Source: Paracoccaceae bacterium
GTDB lineage: Bacteria; Pseudomonadota; Alphaproteobacteria; Rhodobacterales; Rhodobacteraceae
Length of the DNA: 64,000 nt
Direction of reading: 5' to 3'
NCBI GenBank assembly: GCA_017510335.1
Contig: JAFWNM010000015.1
Coordinates: 1 to 64,000 of the forward strand
The notes under the pieces were generated by a model. The model was not told the DNA's origin. It searched no databases and saw nothing but the letters and a program-made list of their open reading frames with translations. A program made the translations under genes and the position numbers. Within the stretch, counting starts at the first letter, position 1. Each line of letters starts with the position of its first letter. Positions 8,858 through 18,397 of the stretch are shown here, piece after piece.

Positions 8858-10165
8858 CTATTCCAGCCCTTCGGGTTTCCCCACCACCACGAAATACAGC
8901 GCATCCACGTCAAACAGGCGTGCGGCCATGGCATTGACCTGATCAAGCGTCAGCGCATCAATCAGGTCATTGCGGATATTGACATAATCAATGTCAAAAC
9001 CCTGATATTGCATCGAGGCCATGCTCGACGCAATCGCGCCATTCCCGTCAAAGCGCAGCGGATACGCCCCTGTCAGATAGGTCTGAATGCGCGACAGGTC
9101 ATCTTCGGAAATGCCGTCCTGTGCAATGCGTGCCCATTCTTCGCGCAACAAGTCTATCGCAGCCGCCGCATTGGCATTATCGGTGGACATGCGCCCCTGA
9201 TAGCTTTCGCCCAACAGGCCAGACGCCAGAAAACTGCCCACCCCGTAGGTCAGGCCCCGCTGCACGCGCAGGCTTTCCATCAGCCTTGTGCCGAACCGCC
9301 CGCCGCCGAACACTTCGTTCACGACAAAGGCTGTCAGGAAATCAGGATCATCGCGGGCAATACCGTCATGGCCAAAGGCAATCACCGATTGCGGCCCGTC
9401 AAAGGGAATCACGTCCACACCGGGGGCGGCAGCGAATGCGGCGCGGTCAGGAATGGGCGCACCTTCCTGGGGAATGCCATCAAACAAGCGGTCGATCAGG
9501 CGCGCAAGTTCGGGTGCATCAATGTCGCCTGCCGCGCCAATGAACACGCGGTCGCGTGCAATCGCACGTTCATGGGCGGCAAGCAGCGCTGCGCGGTCCA
9601 ACGCCGCCACGGTTTCCACACTGCCATCACTGACACGCCCATAAGGGTGGTCCCCATAGGCCGCCTGCGCAAACGCACGGCTGGCCAATGTGTTGGGGTC
9701 CAGGGCATCGCGGCGCAGTTTTGACAGCATTTGCCCGCGCACCCGCGCGATGGCATCGTCATCAAAACGCGGGTCGGTCAGGGCGGCGCGCACATGGTCG
9801 ATCACCTCGTCCGCGTCTTCGGTCAGGAACCGCAGCGAAACTGATACTGTGTCGCGCCCCGCATCGAAACTGATGCGCGCGGCCAGCTCTTCGGTGCGCG
9901 CCGCAAAGGCCTGCGCGTCCATATCCCCGGCCCCTTCGGACAAAAGCGCGGTCATCAGGCTGGTTGCGCCTGCGGTGGCGTCACTGTCCAGATTGGCCCC
10001 GCCTGCGAAAATCAGGTCCAGTGCCACAATGGGGATGGAGCGTTCCTCGACCAGCCACGCCTGCAGGCCGGACTCCGATGTGACAGGGGTAATCGCCACC
10101 TCGGCGCGCAAGGGCGCGGCAAGGGTTATGAACACACCAACAGCAAGGGCCAGAAAACGGGTCAT
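8858..10165 (-). CDS. M16-family peptidase, non-catalytic partner subunit, 435 aa
   Basis: A signal peptide (cleavage after 'APLRA') precedes two M16 domains. The zinc motif HxxEH is missing at the expected position ('[18 protein letters not shown]'), whereas the C-terminal half keeps the Arg/Tyr pair in '[13 protein letters not shown]' used to position substrate. This division of labour (one subunit with zinc, one with R/Y) is typical of heterodimeric bacterial M16B peptidases. Its ATG overlaps the stop of the zinc-bearing partner (10162-10165), so the two are surely co-translated. Predicted periplasmic. Substrate unknown. Confidence 0.88.
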   Translation of the reverse strand: MTRFLALAVGVFITLAAPLRAEVAITPVTSESGLQAWLVEERSIPIVALDLIFAGGANLDSDATAGATSLMTALLSEGAGDMDAQAFAARTEELAARISFDAGRDTVSVSLRFLTEDADEVIDHVRAALTDPRFDDDAIARVRGQMLSKLRRDALDPNTLASRAFAQAAYGDHPYGRVSDGSVETVAALDRAALLAAHERAIARDRVFIGAAGDIDAPELARLIDRLFDGIPQEGAPIPDRAAFAAAPGVDVIPFDGPQSVIAFGHDGIARDDPDFLTAFVVNEVFGGGRFGTRLMESLRVQRGLTYGVGSFLASGLLGESYQGRMSTDNANAAAAIDLLREEWARIAQDGISEDDLSRIQTYLTGAYPLRFDGNGAIASSMASMQYQGFDIDYVNIRNDLIDALTLDQVNAMAARLFDVDALYFVVVGKPEGLE

Positions 10166-11514
10166 TGTGCGCCCTCCGATGCAGATGGGGTGGTGGGTTG
10201 GGTCAGATAGCCGGTGACAGAATTGCGCCGGTCCAGCAGGAACTGGCCAGCGGCAATCACGTCGTCAGGGGTCACTGCATCCAGCGCGTCCACCCAACCG
10301 TCAATGTCATCCACCCCCAGCCCGATGGACAGCCCGACACCATATTGGCGCGCGCGGCCCTGCACATCATCGAGCGCGTAAATTTCCGATGCGCGGATCT
10401 GGCGGCGCACGCGGTCGAATTGCGCCTGATCCACACCATTTTCCAGAAACTCGGCCACCACGGCATCAAGGGCCGCTTCCGCATCTTCCAGCGACACCCC
10501 GTCTACTGGCGCAATTCCAAGGGTGAAGGTGCCATAGTCGCGCGACATTCCATTATACCCGGCCCATGCCGATAGTGCTATGCCCTGCTCGAAGTTCAAG
10601 CGCCGTTCCAGAACCGATGTCGTGGAACTGCCGCCCAGCAGCGCCGCCAGCATTTGCAACGCTGCCGCCTGCGCCTGATCGCCTGCGCGGCGCACAGGGG
10701 CCAGATACATGCGGTTGACATAGGGCGTGCCCACGCGCGCATCTTCAAACACAAGGCGGCGTTCGGCCAGATGCGGGGGTTCCATCACGCGCGACACGGG
10801 CGCAATGGCGGGGTTGGGCGGCACGGGGCCGTAAATCTGTTGCGCCATCTCCAGCGCCTGCGCCGTGTCCACATCCCCCGCGATGACCAGAATCGCGTTA
10901 TTCGGGCCATAATGCTGCGCATAAAAATCCATCGCATTCTGGCCGGTCAGGGTTTCCATTTCATGGCGCCAGCCAATGATAGGAATGCCGTAAGGGTGCG
11001 ACTTATAGAGCGCGGCCATCATGCTTTCATTGAACTGCCCGCCAACACGGCTTTCCAGAACCTGCCCGCGTTCTTCCAAAATGACGGCGCGTTCGGGGCG
11101 CCAGTCGTCTTCGGTGAAGGACAGGTTGGCCATGCGGTCCGCTTCCATCTGCATCATCAGGTCCAGACGGTCAGACGCCACGCGCTGGAAATAACCCGTA
11201 TAATCCCAACTGGTGAAGGCATTGTCGCGCCCGCCATTGGCTTCGACCACGCGGGAAAATTCGCCCGGGTCCATGCTCTCGGTGCCTTTGAACATCAGGT
11301 GTTCCAGAAAATGCGCGATGCCCGATTGGCGGGGTGGTTCATCCGCAGCACCCACACGGTACCACACCATATGCACCACAACCGGCGCGCGGCGGTCTTC
11401 GATGACGACAACCTCCAACCCGTTGTCAAGGCTGGTATGGGTTACGGGGTCGGCCTGCGCGGCGCGCAGCGCCAGCAAGCCGATCACGACAAGCACGGTC
11501 AGACGGGAAATCAT
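10162..11514 (-). CDS. M16-family zinc metallopeptidase, catalytic subunit, 450 aa
   Basis: The N-terminal domain has the inverted zinc motif 'HFLEH' (His68, Glu71, His72) and the downstream acidic ligand in 'ILEERG' (Glu147/148), as in M16B peptidases of the PqqF/mitochondrial processing peptidase family. A signal peptide is visible ('MISRLTVLVVIGLLALRAAQA'-like start), so the enzyme is periplasmic. I place the start at 11514 on the signal peptide; an in-frame ATG at 11541 adds nine residues, and neither has a clear ribosome site. It forms a pair with the following gene, which lacks zinc ligands. Confidence 0.9.
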   Translation of the reverse strand: MISRLTVLVVIGLLALRAAQADPVTHTSLDNGLEVVVIEDRRAPVVVHMVWYRVGAADEPPRQSGIAHFLEHLMFKGTESMDPGEFSRVVEANGGRDNAFTSWDYTGYFQRVASDRLDLMMQMEADRMANLSFTEDDWRPERAVILEERGQVLESRVGGQFNESMMAALYKSHPYGIPIIGWRHEMETLTGQNAMDFYAQHYGPNNAILVIAGDVDTAQALEMAQQIYGPVPPNPAIAPVSRVMEPPHLAERRLVFEDARVGTPYVNRMYLAPVRRAGDQAQAAALQMLAALLGGSSTTSVLERRLNFEQGIALSAWAGYNGMSRDYGTFTLGIAPVDGVSLEDAEAALDAVVAEFLENGVDQAQFDRVRRQIRASEIYALDDVQGRARQYGVGLSIGLGVDDIDGWVDALDAVTPDDVIAAGQFLLDRRNSVTGYLTQPTTPSASEGAQ

Positions 11515-11656
11515 GAGGGGCGCATACCTTTGGTCAGACATATCAAACTGTCATGGACAGTTACTGCCAGCAGGCGCGGGTTCAAGGGGGCAAACGCGCT
11601 TGTGACCGCGATTGCCCTGCGGCGGATCATCCGCGCCCCGTCCCGTTGATGCGAGA

Positions 11657-12190
11657 TCAGTTTTCCAGAAGTTCCTGTGGGGGCGCGGTCGGGGTGCGCG
11701 CACCGGCACGCCGCCACCTGTCAAGTTCGCTGTATTTGTCCAGCCACATGGGTTCATAGGCGTCGTAATACACATTCACGCCAAAGACACGTTCCAGCAA
11801 CCGCCCGCGATTGCGCTGCCGGTGTTCCAGATCCTCGGCAGCAAGCTGGGCGCGGATATCACCGCTGCGCCCGAACCGGCTGGCGTAATTGACGATGCCG
11901 CCATCCATGCTGCCGCCAGCAAGCGCGGCGGCCGGGTTGCCACCCAAGGCGCGCGCGACATCTGCGCGCGGTTGCGGATCGACGCGGTTGCCGCCGCCGG
12001 GGTTGGGTGCAGGCAACGCGGCCAGATCCTCGGGCATTTCCAGCGGTCTGGTCGGAAGGATGGAAAATTCATCAGGGCCGCGATTCTGCGTGCCCGCATG
12101 CATCAAGATGGGGTCGCCCGCATCCGAACACGCGCCAAGTGCCAGCACCGACACGCCAAGGGCTGCGAATATCACTTGCCTGACTGCCAT
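11657..12190 (-). CDS. DUF3035 family lipoprotein, 177 aa
   Basis: A lipobox 'LALGAC' near residue 20 predicts a lipid-anchored protein. The body includes 'GPDEFSILPTRPLEMPEDLA' and a C-terminal 'FGVNVYYDAYEPMWLDKY', characteristic of the DUF3035 family, which is common in Rhodobacterales next to lspA and an M16 peptidase pair as here. GGGGGTAGGG precedes the ATG at 12190; an upstream ATG at 12241 would bury the signal peptide. Function unknown. The setting (lipoprotein signal peptidase just upstream, peptidases just downstream) suggests envelope maturation. Confidence 0.85.
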   Translation of the reverse strand: MAVRQVIFAALGVSVLALGACSDAGDPILMHAGTQNRGPDEFSILPTRPLEMPEDLAALPAPNPGGGNRVDPQPRADVARALGGNPAAALAGGSMDGGIVNYASRFGRSGDIRAQLAAEDLEHRQRNRGRLLERVFGVNVYYDAYEPMWLDKYSELDRWRRAGARTPTAPPQELLEN

Positions 12191-12287
12191 CGCCCTACCC
12201 CCTTCGATCCACTGCTTCGCGCATTGTCTTAGCGCATTCAAATCATAACGTCACGCCCTGTCACAAGGCAGGACAGAAATTCACGCC

Positions 12288-12782
12288 TTAGGCCGCATCC
12301 TTGCCGGTGGTGCTGCCCGTGTCGTTGCGGCCAGAAAACAGGATCAGCCCGAAGGCCCCGGCGAAAACCGCAATATCCGCAATATTGAAAGAATACGGAT
12401 TTTGCACGCCACAACAAGACATGTTGATGAAATCGGCAACTGCGCCCCAGCGCACCCGGTCAATCACATTGCCAAGCGCGCCCCCGATCAGCAAACCGGC
12501 GGACAGCTGCATCCATTTGCGCGCGCCATCCCGGCGCACCCACATCCAGACCCAGGCGCAAATGGCCAGCGCAAGCGCGATCAGCACCAGGCGCGCCGCC
12601 CAGTTTCCGGAACTGAGCAGCCCGAAATTGATGCCGGTATTCCACGCCATTGCAAAATTCAGATACGGATCGAACACCGGGATAAACAAGCGCTGATCCA
12701 GCCCCATGACGTTGATCACTGCCCATTTGCTGGCCTGATCTGCCACCAGAACAAGTGCCATAACCCCGATTGCGATGCGCAT
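12288..12782 (-). CDS. lspA: Lipoprotein signal peptidase
   Basis: This inner-membrane aspartyl protease removes the signal peptide from prolipoproteins after diacylglyceryl transfer. The 164-aa protein has four membrane segments and both catalytic aspartates in their motifs: Asp108 in 'GNVIDRV' and Asp136 in 'FNIADIAV'. '[14 protein letters not shown]' matches the conserved 'NxGxAFG' region. The start at 12782 has GAAAGGG about 7 bases upstream and is only 10 bases after the purH stop, implying co-transcription. A Cys pair in 'MSCCGV' lies before the second catalytic motif. Confidence 0.96.
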   Translation of the reverse strand: MRIAIGVMALVLVADQASKWAVINVMGLDQRLFIPVFDPYLNFAMAWNTGINFGLLSSGNWAARLVLIALALAICAWVWMWVRRDGARKWMQLSAGLLIGGALGNVIDRVRWGAVADFINMSCCGVQNPYSFNIADIAVFAGAFGLILFSGRNDTGSTTGKDAA

Positions 12783-12792
12783 ATCTGCCCTT

Positions 12793-14382
12793 TCAATGCC
12801 GAAAATGGCGCTGGCCGGTAAAGACCATGGCAAGGCCCGCTTCATCGGCTGCGGCAATCACCTCGTCGTCGCGCATGGACCCGCCCGGCTGGATGATGGC
12901 GCGCGCCCCTGCCGCCGCAGCGGTCAACAACCCGTCAGCGAAGGGAAAGAACGCATCGGACGCCACAACCGACCCTTGGGTAGGTGCCGCGTCCAGCCCC
13001 AGCACCTCGGCCATGTCCTGGGCCTTGCGCGCGGCGATTCGGGTGGAATCAACACGGCTCATCTGGCCTGCGCCCACGCCCACTGTCGCGCCATCCTTGA
13101 CATAGACAATCGCATTGGATTTCACATGCTTGGCCACTTTCCACGCGAACAGCAAATCGGCCAGTTCCGCGTCAGTGGGGGCGCGTTTGGTCACCACCTT
13201 CAGATCCTCGCGCGTGATCATGCCATTGTCGCGGTCCTGCACCAGAAACCCGCCCGAGACCTGCTTGAAGGCAAGCCCGCCAAGGCGCGGATTGGCCAGC
13301 CCCCTGGTTGTCAGCAAGCGCAGGTTTTTCTTGGTGGCGAAATGGTCAATCGCGGCCTGATCGGCGGCGGGCGCGATGACGACTTCGGTGAAAATGCCGG
13401 TAATCGCCTTGGCGGTGTCCAGATCCAGCTTCATGTTCAGCGCGATAATCCCGCCGAAGGCCGATGTGCGGTCACAATCATAGGCGCGGCCATAAGCTTC
13501 GGCCAATGTCGCCCCGCGCGCCACGCCGCAGGGGTTGGCATGTTTGATGATCGCGCAGGCCGGCCCGTCGGATGGCAGGAATTCCGACACCAGTTCAAAC
13601 GCGGCATCTGTGTCGTTGATATTGTTGTAGCTAAGTTCCTTGCCCTGATGCTGGGTCGCGGTGGCCACGCCCGGACGGTCGGACCCGTCACGGTAGAATG
13701 CCGCGCCCTGATGGGGGTTTTCGCCATAGCGCAGGGTCTGCGCCAATGTTCCTGCAAAGGCACGCCGGCGCGGTGCCGCATCGTCAATGGCGCCCGCCAT
13801 CCAAGTGGACACTGCCGCGTCATAGGCAGCGGTGCGCGCATAGGCGCGTTGCGCCTGTTTGCGCCGGAAGGACAGCCGCGTTTTGCCATCCTGTGCATCC
13901 AGTTCCGACAAAAGCGGCAGGTAATCTTCCGGGTCGGTCACAACGGTGACGAAATCATGGTTCTTGGCCGCGGCGCGAATCATCGCCGGGCCGCCAATGT
14001 CGATATTCTCAATCGCCTCGGCATAGCTTGCGCCACGCGCAACGGTCGATTCAAACGGATACAGGTTCACCACCAGCAGGTCGATTGCCTTGATCCCATG
14101 CGCCACCATGGCGCCCACATGCGCTTCATCATTGCGCAGCGCCAGCAACCCGCCATGCACGCCCGGATGCAGCGTTTTTACGCGCCCGTCCATCATTTCG
14201 GGAAACCCCGTCAAATCCGACACATCCTGAACGGCAAGCCCCGCTTCGCGCAGGGCGCGCGCGGTCCCCCCGGTCGAGACAAGCTCGACCTTGCGCGCGG
14301 CCAGTGCCTTGGCCAGATCAATCAGGCCGGTCTTGTCGGAAACGGAAATCAACGCACGTTTCAGCGGGGCAAGGTCAGTCAT
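12793..14382 (-). CDS. purH: Bifunctional AICAR transformylase / IMP cyclohydrolase
   Basis: This enzyme catalyses the last two steps of purine synthesis: formylation of AICAR and ring closure to IMP. The 529-aa length is standard. The N-terminal methylglyoxal synthase-like cyclohydrolase domain has '[11 protein letters not shown]', 'STGGTARAL' and '[14 protein letters not shown]'. The transformylase domain carries '[10 protein letters not shown]' with the catalytic Lys-His pair and 'RYGENPHQ'. It sits between a heparinase-like gene and lspA in a tight minus-strand run. Confidence 0.97.
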   Translation of the reverse strand: MTDLAPLKRALISVSDKTGLIDLAKALAARKVELVSTGGTARALREAGLAVQDVSDLTGFPEMMDGRVKTLHPGVHGGLLALRNDEAHVGAMVAHGIKAIDLLVVNLYPFESTVARGASYAEAIENIDIGGPAMIRAAAKNHDFVTVVTDPEDYLPLLSELDAQDGKTRLSFRRKQAQRAYARTAAYDAAVSTWMAGAIDDAAPRRRAFAGTLAQTLRYGENPHQGAAFYRDGSDRPGVATATQHQGKELSYNNINDTDAAFELVSEFLPSDGPACAIIKHANPCGVARGATLAEAYGRAYDCDRTSAFGGIIALNMKLDLDTAKAITGIFTEVVIAPAADQAAIDHFATKKNLRLLTTRGLANPRLGGLAFKQVSGGFLVQDRDNGMITREDLKVVTKRAPTDAELADLLFAWKVAKHVKSNAIVYVKDGATVGVGAGQMSRVDSTRIAARKAQDMAEVLGLDAAPTQGSVVASDAFFPFADGLLTAAAAGARAIIQPGGSMRDDEVIAAADEAGLAMVFTGQRHFRH

Positions 14383-14407
14383 GGGGAAAGGTATCCTTGG
14401 TCAGAAC

Positions 14408-16153
14408 TTATAGGTCGGGCACAGCCAGCGGGTTTTCCTGCACAGTATCGCGCAGGGCAATCGGGGTGTCCTGCGCTTTTGCAAGAACCCAGTTGACCTG
14501 GCTGGTATAGTCTTGTGCGCGCAAGGACAACATGATCTGCAAGCTTGCACGCGGTTTCAGGCGGGCTTTTTCCAGATAGACCGACGGGGCCAGCGTCAGC
14601 GTATGACCATCGGCGCGAAACACCCATATTTCCCCCGACCGCAGCACAATGGACACAGCCGTGCCGTTCATGTCGACAGATGCATCCACTTCGGGGTGCA
14701 GGTGAAACCGCAGGCTATAGGCAATGCCCGCCCCGCGCGTGCGCGCCAGCACGTCGTCAAACCGCTTGCGCGCGGCACGCCCGCCGGAAATCAGCATATC
14801 CTCGCCACTCAACACGCGGCCATCTGCCGACAGGTCCAGAAAGCGCGTATGCTCCAGCCCGTGTGTGTCCAGATACCCGTCATGCGACAAGGCCACCGCA
14901 CGGGAATAAGATGTATGGCGAAATTCGCAGCCCACATTGCGCGGCCCGTCCGTCAGCTTCAGGCGGTTGCGGTCCGTGCCCGTAAACCGCGCCGAGGAAT
15001 AGCCGTCAATGGACAAGGTTGAATGCGACGCGCTGGCACGGCTGGCGCGCTGCCAGTCCACCCCCAGACTGGTGCCATCGCCACAAGACACCACCACCGG
15101 ACGCCGGTTCGAGGTCAGTTCAAACGCCAGTGTGGACGCATGCGCGCGCGCGGGCGCAGCGCCCACAGGGGGGGGGGCTGCGTCAACAATCACGCTGCTG
15201 CGCCCTGCCGACAGCCGCGCAAACCCCATGACCTGCCCTGCCGTGGCCTTGGCCGGGGCGGGGTTCAACGCATCATGCACCGCCAGCGCGGCCAGCAAGT
15301 CCCCTTCATTGCCGCGCCCGCCCCCATGAAAGCGTGCAAGCCCGCCATCGGCATGGCGCAAAACGCGCAGCGCCGTCGCCACCCGCCCCAACAGGCCCAG
15401 CAGTCGCGCATCTGCCGGGCGGCCCCGATCTTGCAGCGTTTGCACCACCCATGTCATCAGCACGAAAATATGCAGCAAATCTTCCGGGCTGCGCGTGGCC
15501 ACCCCGCCATCACTGCCAATCTGGCGGTCACAATCGGCAATCAGGGCCTTGGCGGTCGGGTCTATGCGTCGTTCCCACCCTTCCAGCGACAGGGCGGCAA
15601 ATAACAGCCCCGCATGCGCCGTAATACGCGGCAGGCCCTGCGCGGCATGGCCCGCGCGCCGCGCCAGAAAGGCCGCATGATGGGCCAGCGCGCGCAAAAA
15701 ACGGTCCTGAAAGGGTTTTTCCTGTCCCTGCATCAGCATGACTGCATGGGTCAGCCAGTTCATCAGCCGCCTGCCGGCCACCCCTGCCCCCCAACCCGGC
15801 CCGCGCCCGCGCCCATAGCGCGCCACCCAGTCGGCAAGGCCGGTTTGCGCCAGCTTGCGCGCGTTCACGTCCCCCACTGCGGCCAGATCATCCAGCCAGT
15901 CGAACCCGTGCAGCGCATCTACCGCCACCCCCGAGCTTGCCTGAAACGGCACTGTGCCATCCGCTTTTACCAATTCGCCTGCCATCACGAAATTGCCCGC
16001 AAGCATTTGCTTGCCGCGCGCGAATTGCCCTGTCCCGCGCGGTTGGGGATGTGCGATCAGCGCAGTGACAGGTTGCCCACGGGCCAGCAAACGCGCGGCT
16101 AGCCGGTCCAGAACGCTGACCGGAGAAGTGCCTGTCTTGGAAAACTGCGTCAC
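14408..16153 (-). CDS. Heparinase II/III-like protein, 581 aa
   Basis: The first about 280 residues form an alpha-helical toroid typical of polysaccharide lyases ('WLDDLAAVGDVNARKLAQTG', 'HHAAFLARRAGHAAQGLPR'). The C-terminal half is the beta-sandwich heparinase II/III domain with 'SHSTLSIDGYSSARF' and 'HDGYLDTHGLEHTRFLDL'; this domain usually holds the catalytic His/Tyr. No signal peptide is visible, so the polymer substrate is unclear. Rhodobacterales often carry such a gene between rsmB and purH, pointing to an envelope or exopolysaccharide role rather than true heparin cleavage. Confidence 0.85.
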   Translation of the reverse strand: MTQFSKTGTSPVSVLDRLAARLLARGQPVTALIAHPQPRGTGQFARGKQMLAGNFVMAGELVKADGTVPFQASSGVAVDALHGFDWLDDLAAVGDVNARKLAQTGLADWVARYGRGRGPGWGAGVAGRRLMNWLTHAVMLMQGQEKPFQDRFLRALAHHAAFLARRAGHAAQGLPRITAHAGLLFAALSLEGWERRIDPTAKALIADCDRQIGSDGGVATRSPEDLLHIFVLMTWVVQTLQDRGRPADARLLGLLGRVATALRVLRHADGGLARFHGGGRGNEGDLLAALAVHDALNPAPAKATAGQVMGFARLSAGRSSVIVDAAPPPVGAAPARAHASTLAFELTSNRRPVVVSCGDGTSLGVDWQRASRASASHSTLSIDGYSSARFTGTDRNRLKLTDGPRNVGCEFRHTSYSRAVALSHDGYLDTHGLEHTRFLDLSADGRVLSGEDMLISGGRAARKRFDDVLARTRGAGIAYSLRFHLHPEVDASVDMNGTAVSIVLRSGEIWVFRADGHTLTLAPSVYLEKARLKPRASLQIMLSLRAQDYTSQVNWVLAKAQDTPIALRDTVQENPLAVPDL

Positions 16154-16275
16154 TGGGGACCGGTCCTGTGTGGAATCTGTGTCTGGCGGCGGCGGGGCGT
16201 GTTTTGGCGCAGACTAGCGCAGAAGCAAACGGGTTGTCAGCACTTGCGCGCCTGTCTTGCGGGGGACAATGCAAA

Positions 16276-17565
16276 TTACCCCATATGTTGCAAAACTATC
16301 ATATAAAACCCGTCCAGCCCGCCCGCTTCCGGCCAGTAATCAGGCCGTGTGCGAATGCCCCCTTCGGCAGTGCGCCAGTCATCTGGCAGGCCGGGCACAT
16401 CACCCCGCAAGGCCTGAACGTTGTGGCGGGCCATGGCGGCAATGGCCTGCGCCTCGCCTTCGTCGGGCAGCAGGGAACAGGTGCAATACACCACGCGCCC
16501 GCCCGCCCGCAACAGCCCCTGTGCGGGGTCAAGCACACGGTCCAGAAGCTGCGCCTGCAAGACGCACAGCGCCTTCACATCAGCGCGGTTGCGCAGATGG
16601 GGCACCTCGGGGTGGCGCCGGATGGTGCCAGTGGCCGAACAGGGCGCATCCAGCAAAATCGCGTCAAATGGGGTGTCAGGCGTCCAGTGCAGCGCATCCC
16701 CTTGCGCAATGGTCGCATCCAGCCCCGTGCGCGCCAGGTTTTCGCGCAGCCGCACCAGCCGCGGGCCAGACATGTCCAGCGCCGTGACATGCGCGCCCGC
16801 CGCAGCAAGCTGCATTGTCTTGCCCCCCGGTGCCGCGCACATATCCAGCACCGGCAGGCCCTGCACATTCCCCAGCAACCGCGCAGGCAAACTGGCAGCC
16901 GCGTCCTGCACCCACCATGCCCCATCATCATATCCCGGCAGGGCACTGACCTGCCCTGCCTGATGCACGCGCACGCTTCCGGTCAGCAGGGCCTGCCCGT
17001 CCAGCCCGTCGGGCACAACAGACCCATCGCGCAAGCTCAGGTCCAGCGGCGCAGGGGCCAGATGGGCCGCCTCGATCGCTTGGGTAATCGGGGTGCCATA
17101 GGCGTTTTGCAACGCCCCGCGCAACCATGCAGGCAGGCGCGGCACAGGGGTTTGCGCCCAGTCCTGCGCGCTGTGCAGCGCCATCTGGCGCAAAACCGCG
17201 TTGACCAGCCCGGTCAGTTTGGGTTCCCCCGCCCAGCCACGCGTCAGCGCCACCGCATCATTGATAACCCCATGCGCGGGCGCGCCAAGCCCCAGCATTT
17301 CCACAATTGCCAGACGCAAAACCCATATCACCGGGTCCGGCGGGGATTTGCGCAAGGCACGGCGCAGCAGATGATCGGCCCGCCCCCCGTGGCGCAATGT
17401 GTCCTGCGCCAGTCGCGCAGCACGCGCGCGCCCTTCGGGCGGCAGCGCCGCAAGACCACCCGAGGGGGCCAGGCGCGCCTCCGACAGGCTGCGGCGGTCG
17501 TCAAACACAGCGGCGATAAGCTCCAGCGCGGCAGCGCGCGGGGCAAGTGTGGCAGAATGTGGCAT
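16276..17565 (-). CDS. rsmB: RsmB-type 16S rRNA (cytosine-5) methyltransferase
   Basis: An N-terminal NusB-like RNA-binding domain ('APRAAALELIAAVF', 'LVNAVLRQMA') is fused to a SAM-dependent methyltransferase domain with 'VLDMCAAPGGKTMQLA' (SAM loop), 'LLDAPCSATGTIRRHPE' (motif IV, Pro-Cys) and 'VVYCTCSLLPDEGE' (motif VI catalytic Cys). The two-Cys arrangement and the NusB domain mark the RsmB branch, which methylates C967 of 16S rRNA in E. coli. The C-terminus is short. It is divergent from the SDHAF4-like gene across 50 bases. Confidence 0.92.
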   Translation of the reverse strand: MPHSATLAPRAAALELIAAVFDDRRSLSEARLAPSGGLAALPPEGRARAARLAQDTLRHGGRADHLLRRALRKSPPDPVIWVLRLAIVEMLGLGAPAHGVINDAVALTRGWAGEPKLTGLVNAVLRQMALHSAQDWAQTPVPRLPAWLRGALQNAYGTPITQAIEAAHLAPAPLDLSLRDGSVVPDGLDGQALLTGSVRVHQAGQVSALPGYDDGAWWVQDAAASLPARLLGNVQGLPVLDMCAAPGGKTMQLAAAGAHVTALDMSGPRLVRLRENLARTGLDATIAQGDALHWTPDTPFDAILLDAPCSATGTIRRHPEVPHLRNRADVKALCVLQAQLLDRVLDPAQGLLRAGGRVVYCTCSLLPDEGEAQAIAAMARHNVQALRGDVPGLPDDWRTAEGGIRTRPDYWPEAGGLDGFYMIVLQHMG

Positions 17566-17615
17566 GAACGGTTTCTTGTCCTTTGGTGCAATCGGCGTAT
17601 ATCAGGTGGGATGAT

Positions 17616-17852
17616 ATGACAAGCAGGCCCCCAATGCCCCCGATTGACACAAACACCCCCCCCGACCCCCGGACCGAGGCTGAACGCCGCGCCACCCTGC
17701 CACCTGCCGCACAACGCGCACTGGCCGAAGCCGAAGCCCGCAAGGCCGCCACACCCGCCCCCGCCCTGCCCCGCGAACTGGGCGGGCGTAAGGGGCCGGA
17801 ACCTGTGCGCTACGGCGATTGGGAGAAAAAGGGAATTGCGGTGGATTTCTAG
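17616..17852 (+). CDS. DUF1674 / SDHAF4-like succinate dehydrogenase assembly protein, 78 aa
   Basis: The C-terminal block 'PRELGGRKGPEPVRYGDWE' plus 'KKGIAVDF' is diagnostic of DUF1674, the bacterial relatives of mitochondrial SDHAF4. In mitochondria SDHAF4 binds flavinylated SdhA and protects it before complex assembly; the bacterial role is inferred from that. The N-terminal half is Pro/Ala-rich and probably disordered. The start at 17616 follows AGGTGG by about 6 bases; the frame is also open upstream from a TTG at 17583 but without a ribosome site. Confidence 0.85.
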   Translation: MTSRPPMPPIDTNTPPDPRTEAERRATLPPAAQRALAEAEARKAATPAPALPRELGGRKGPEPVRYGDWEKKGIAVDF

Positions 17853-18042
17853 ACTCTGGTGCCTTCACCGGCATTCATGCGTCCCGCTTTAACCCTTGGT
17901 GATCGCGTGTTTCCACACGAATTGCGCCAATCAGGGCTTATTTCTGTGGCGTCAGGACGGGGCACAGGCACTTTCGAACAATGTCTGCGCATAATCACCG
18001 CCTGAGTTCGCGTCTGGCCTGTTGGGGACGTTTGGGGGTGCC

Positions 18043-18110
18043 GCGAAGTGCCCGACTGCGGGGCCGTCGGGCGCTGCGCGGCGGTGCGCAGGCGCGCCTT
18101 GGTTCCGCGC
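18043..18110 (+). repeat. Dispersed repeat family 2, first block at 18 kb
   Basis: CGAAGTGCCCGACTGCGGGG continues directly into CGTCGGGCGCTGCGCGGCGG and GCGCGCCTTGGTTCCGCGC. This matches the reverse complement of 4551-4570 joined to 4410-4457, but without the about 90 bases that separate them at 4.4 kb. Confidence 0.65.
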
Positions 18111-18251
18111 ACTCGGCAAGCCCGGGTCTGCCGATCCGGCACTGTAGGGGAAGTGCTTTATCCAGGCGGCATAGTCCTGACATCAAAGGCTTGCGCTGAC
18201 ATCATGCCATCAGCTGGCCAAGATATCGCCCGCCGATGGCGTGGGCCACCT

Positions 18252-18290
18252 GCGGCCTTGCTTCCGCACCTTGGGTGACTGCTTCAGGCC
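18252..18290 (+). repeat. Dispersed repeat family 2, second block at 18 kb
   Basis: GCGGCCTTGCTTCCGCACC plus TTGGGTGACTGCTTCAGGCC corresponds to the inner end of the 4.4-kb copy (reverse complement of 4391-4429). It repeats part of the first block's end (CCTTGxTTCCGC), so the 18-kb site looks like two overlapping partial copies. Confidence 0.6.
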
Positions 18291-18397
18291 AAAACCCGCC
18301 CGAGAGCATAAAGCCCTGATGGGATTAGGTGCCGCCACCGGCCGATGTGTGCAGGATAGCGCGGCCCTGCAACACCTTGCCCGCACGCATGCGAAGG

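Larger units (their letters stand above)
17853..18397. other. Intergenic region with fragments of repeat family 2
   Basis: These 545 bases between the convergent ends of the SDHAF4-like gene and rpoH hold no credible gene. Two blocks (18043-18110 and 18252-18290) match the repeat at 4.4 kb in opposite orientation. About 140 bases between them (18111-18251) and the flanks are not repeated elsewhere in the window. I see no T-rich terminator for either gene. Confidence 0.55.

Noticed and set aside
12775-14496. Plus-strand open frame of over 570 codons opposite purH
   Set aside because: Mirror frame of purH, caused by third-position G+C bias; no family resemblance.
16168-17619. Plus-strand open frame opposite rsmB
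   Set aside because: Antisense shadow; rsmB motifs are complete on the other strand.
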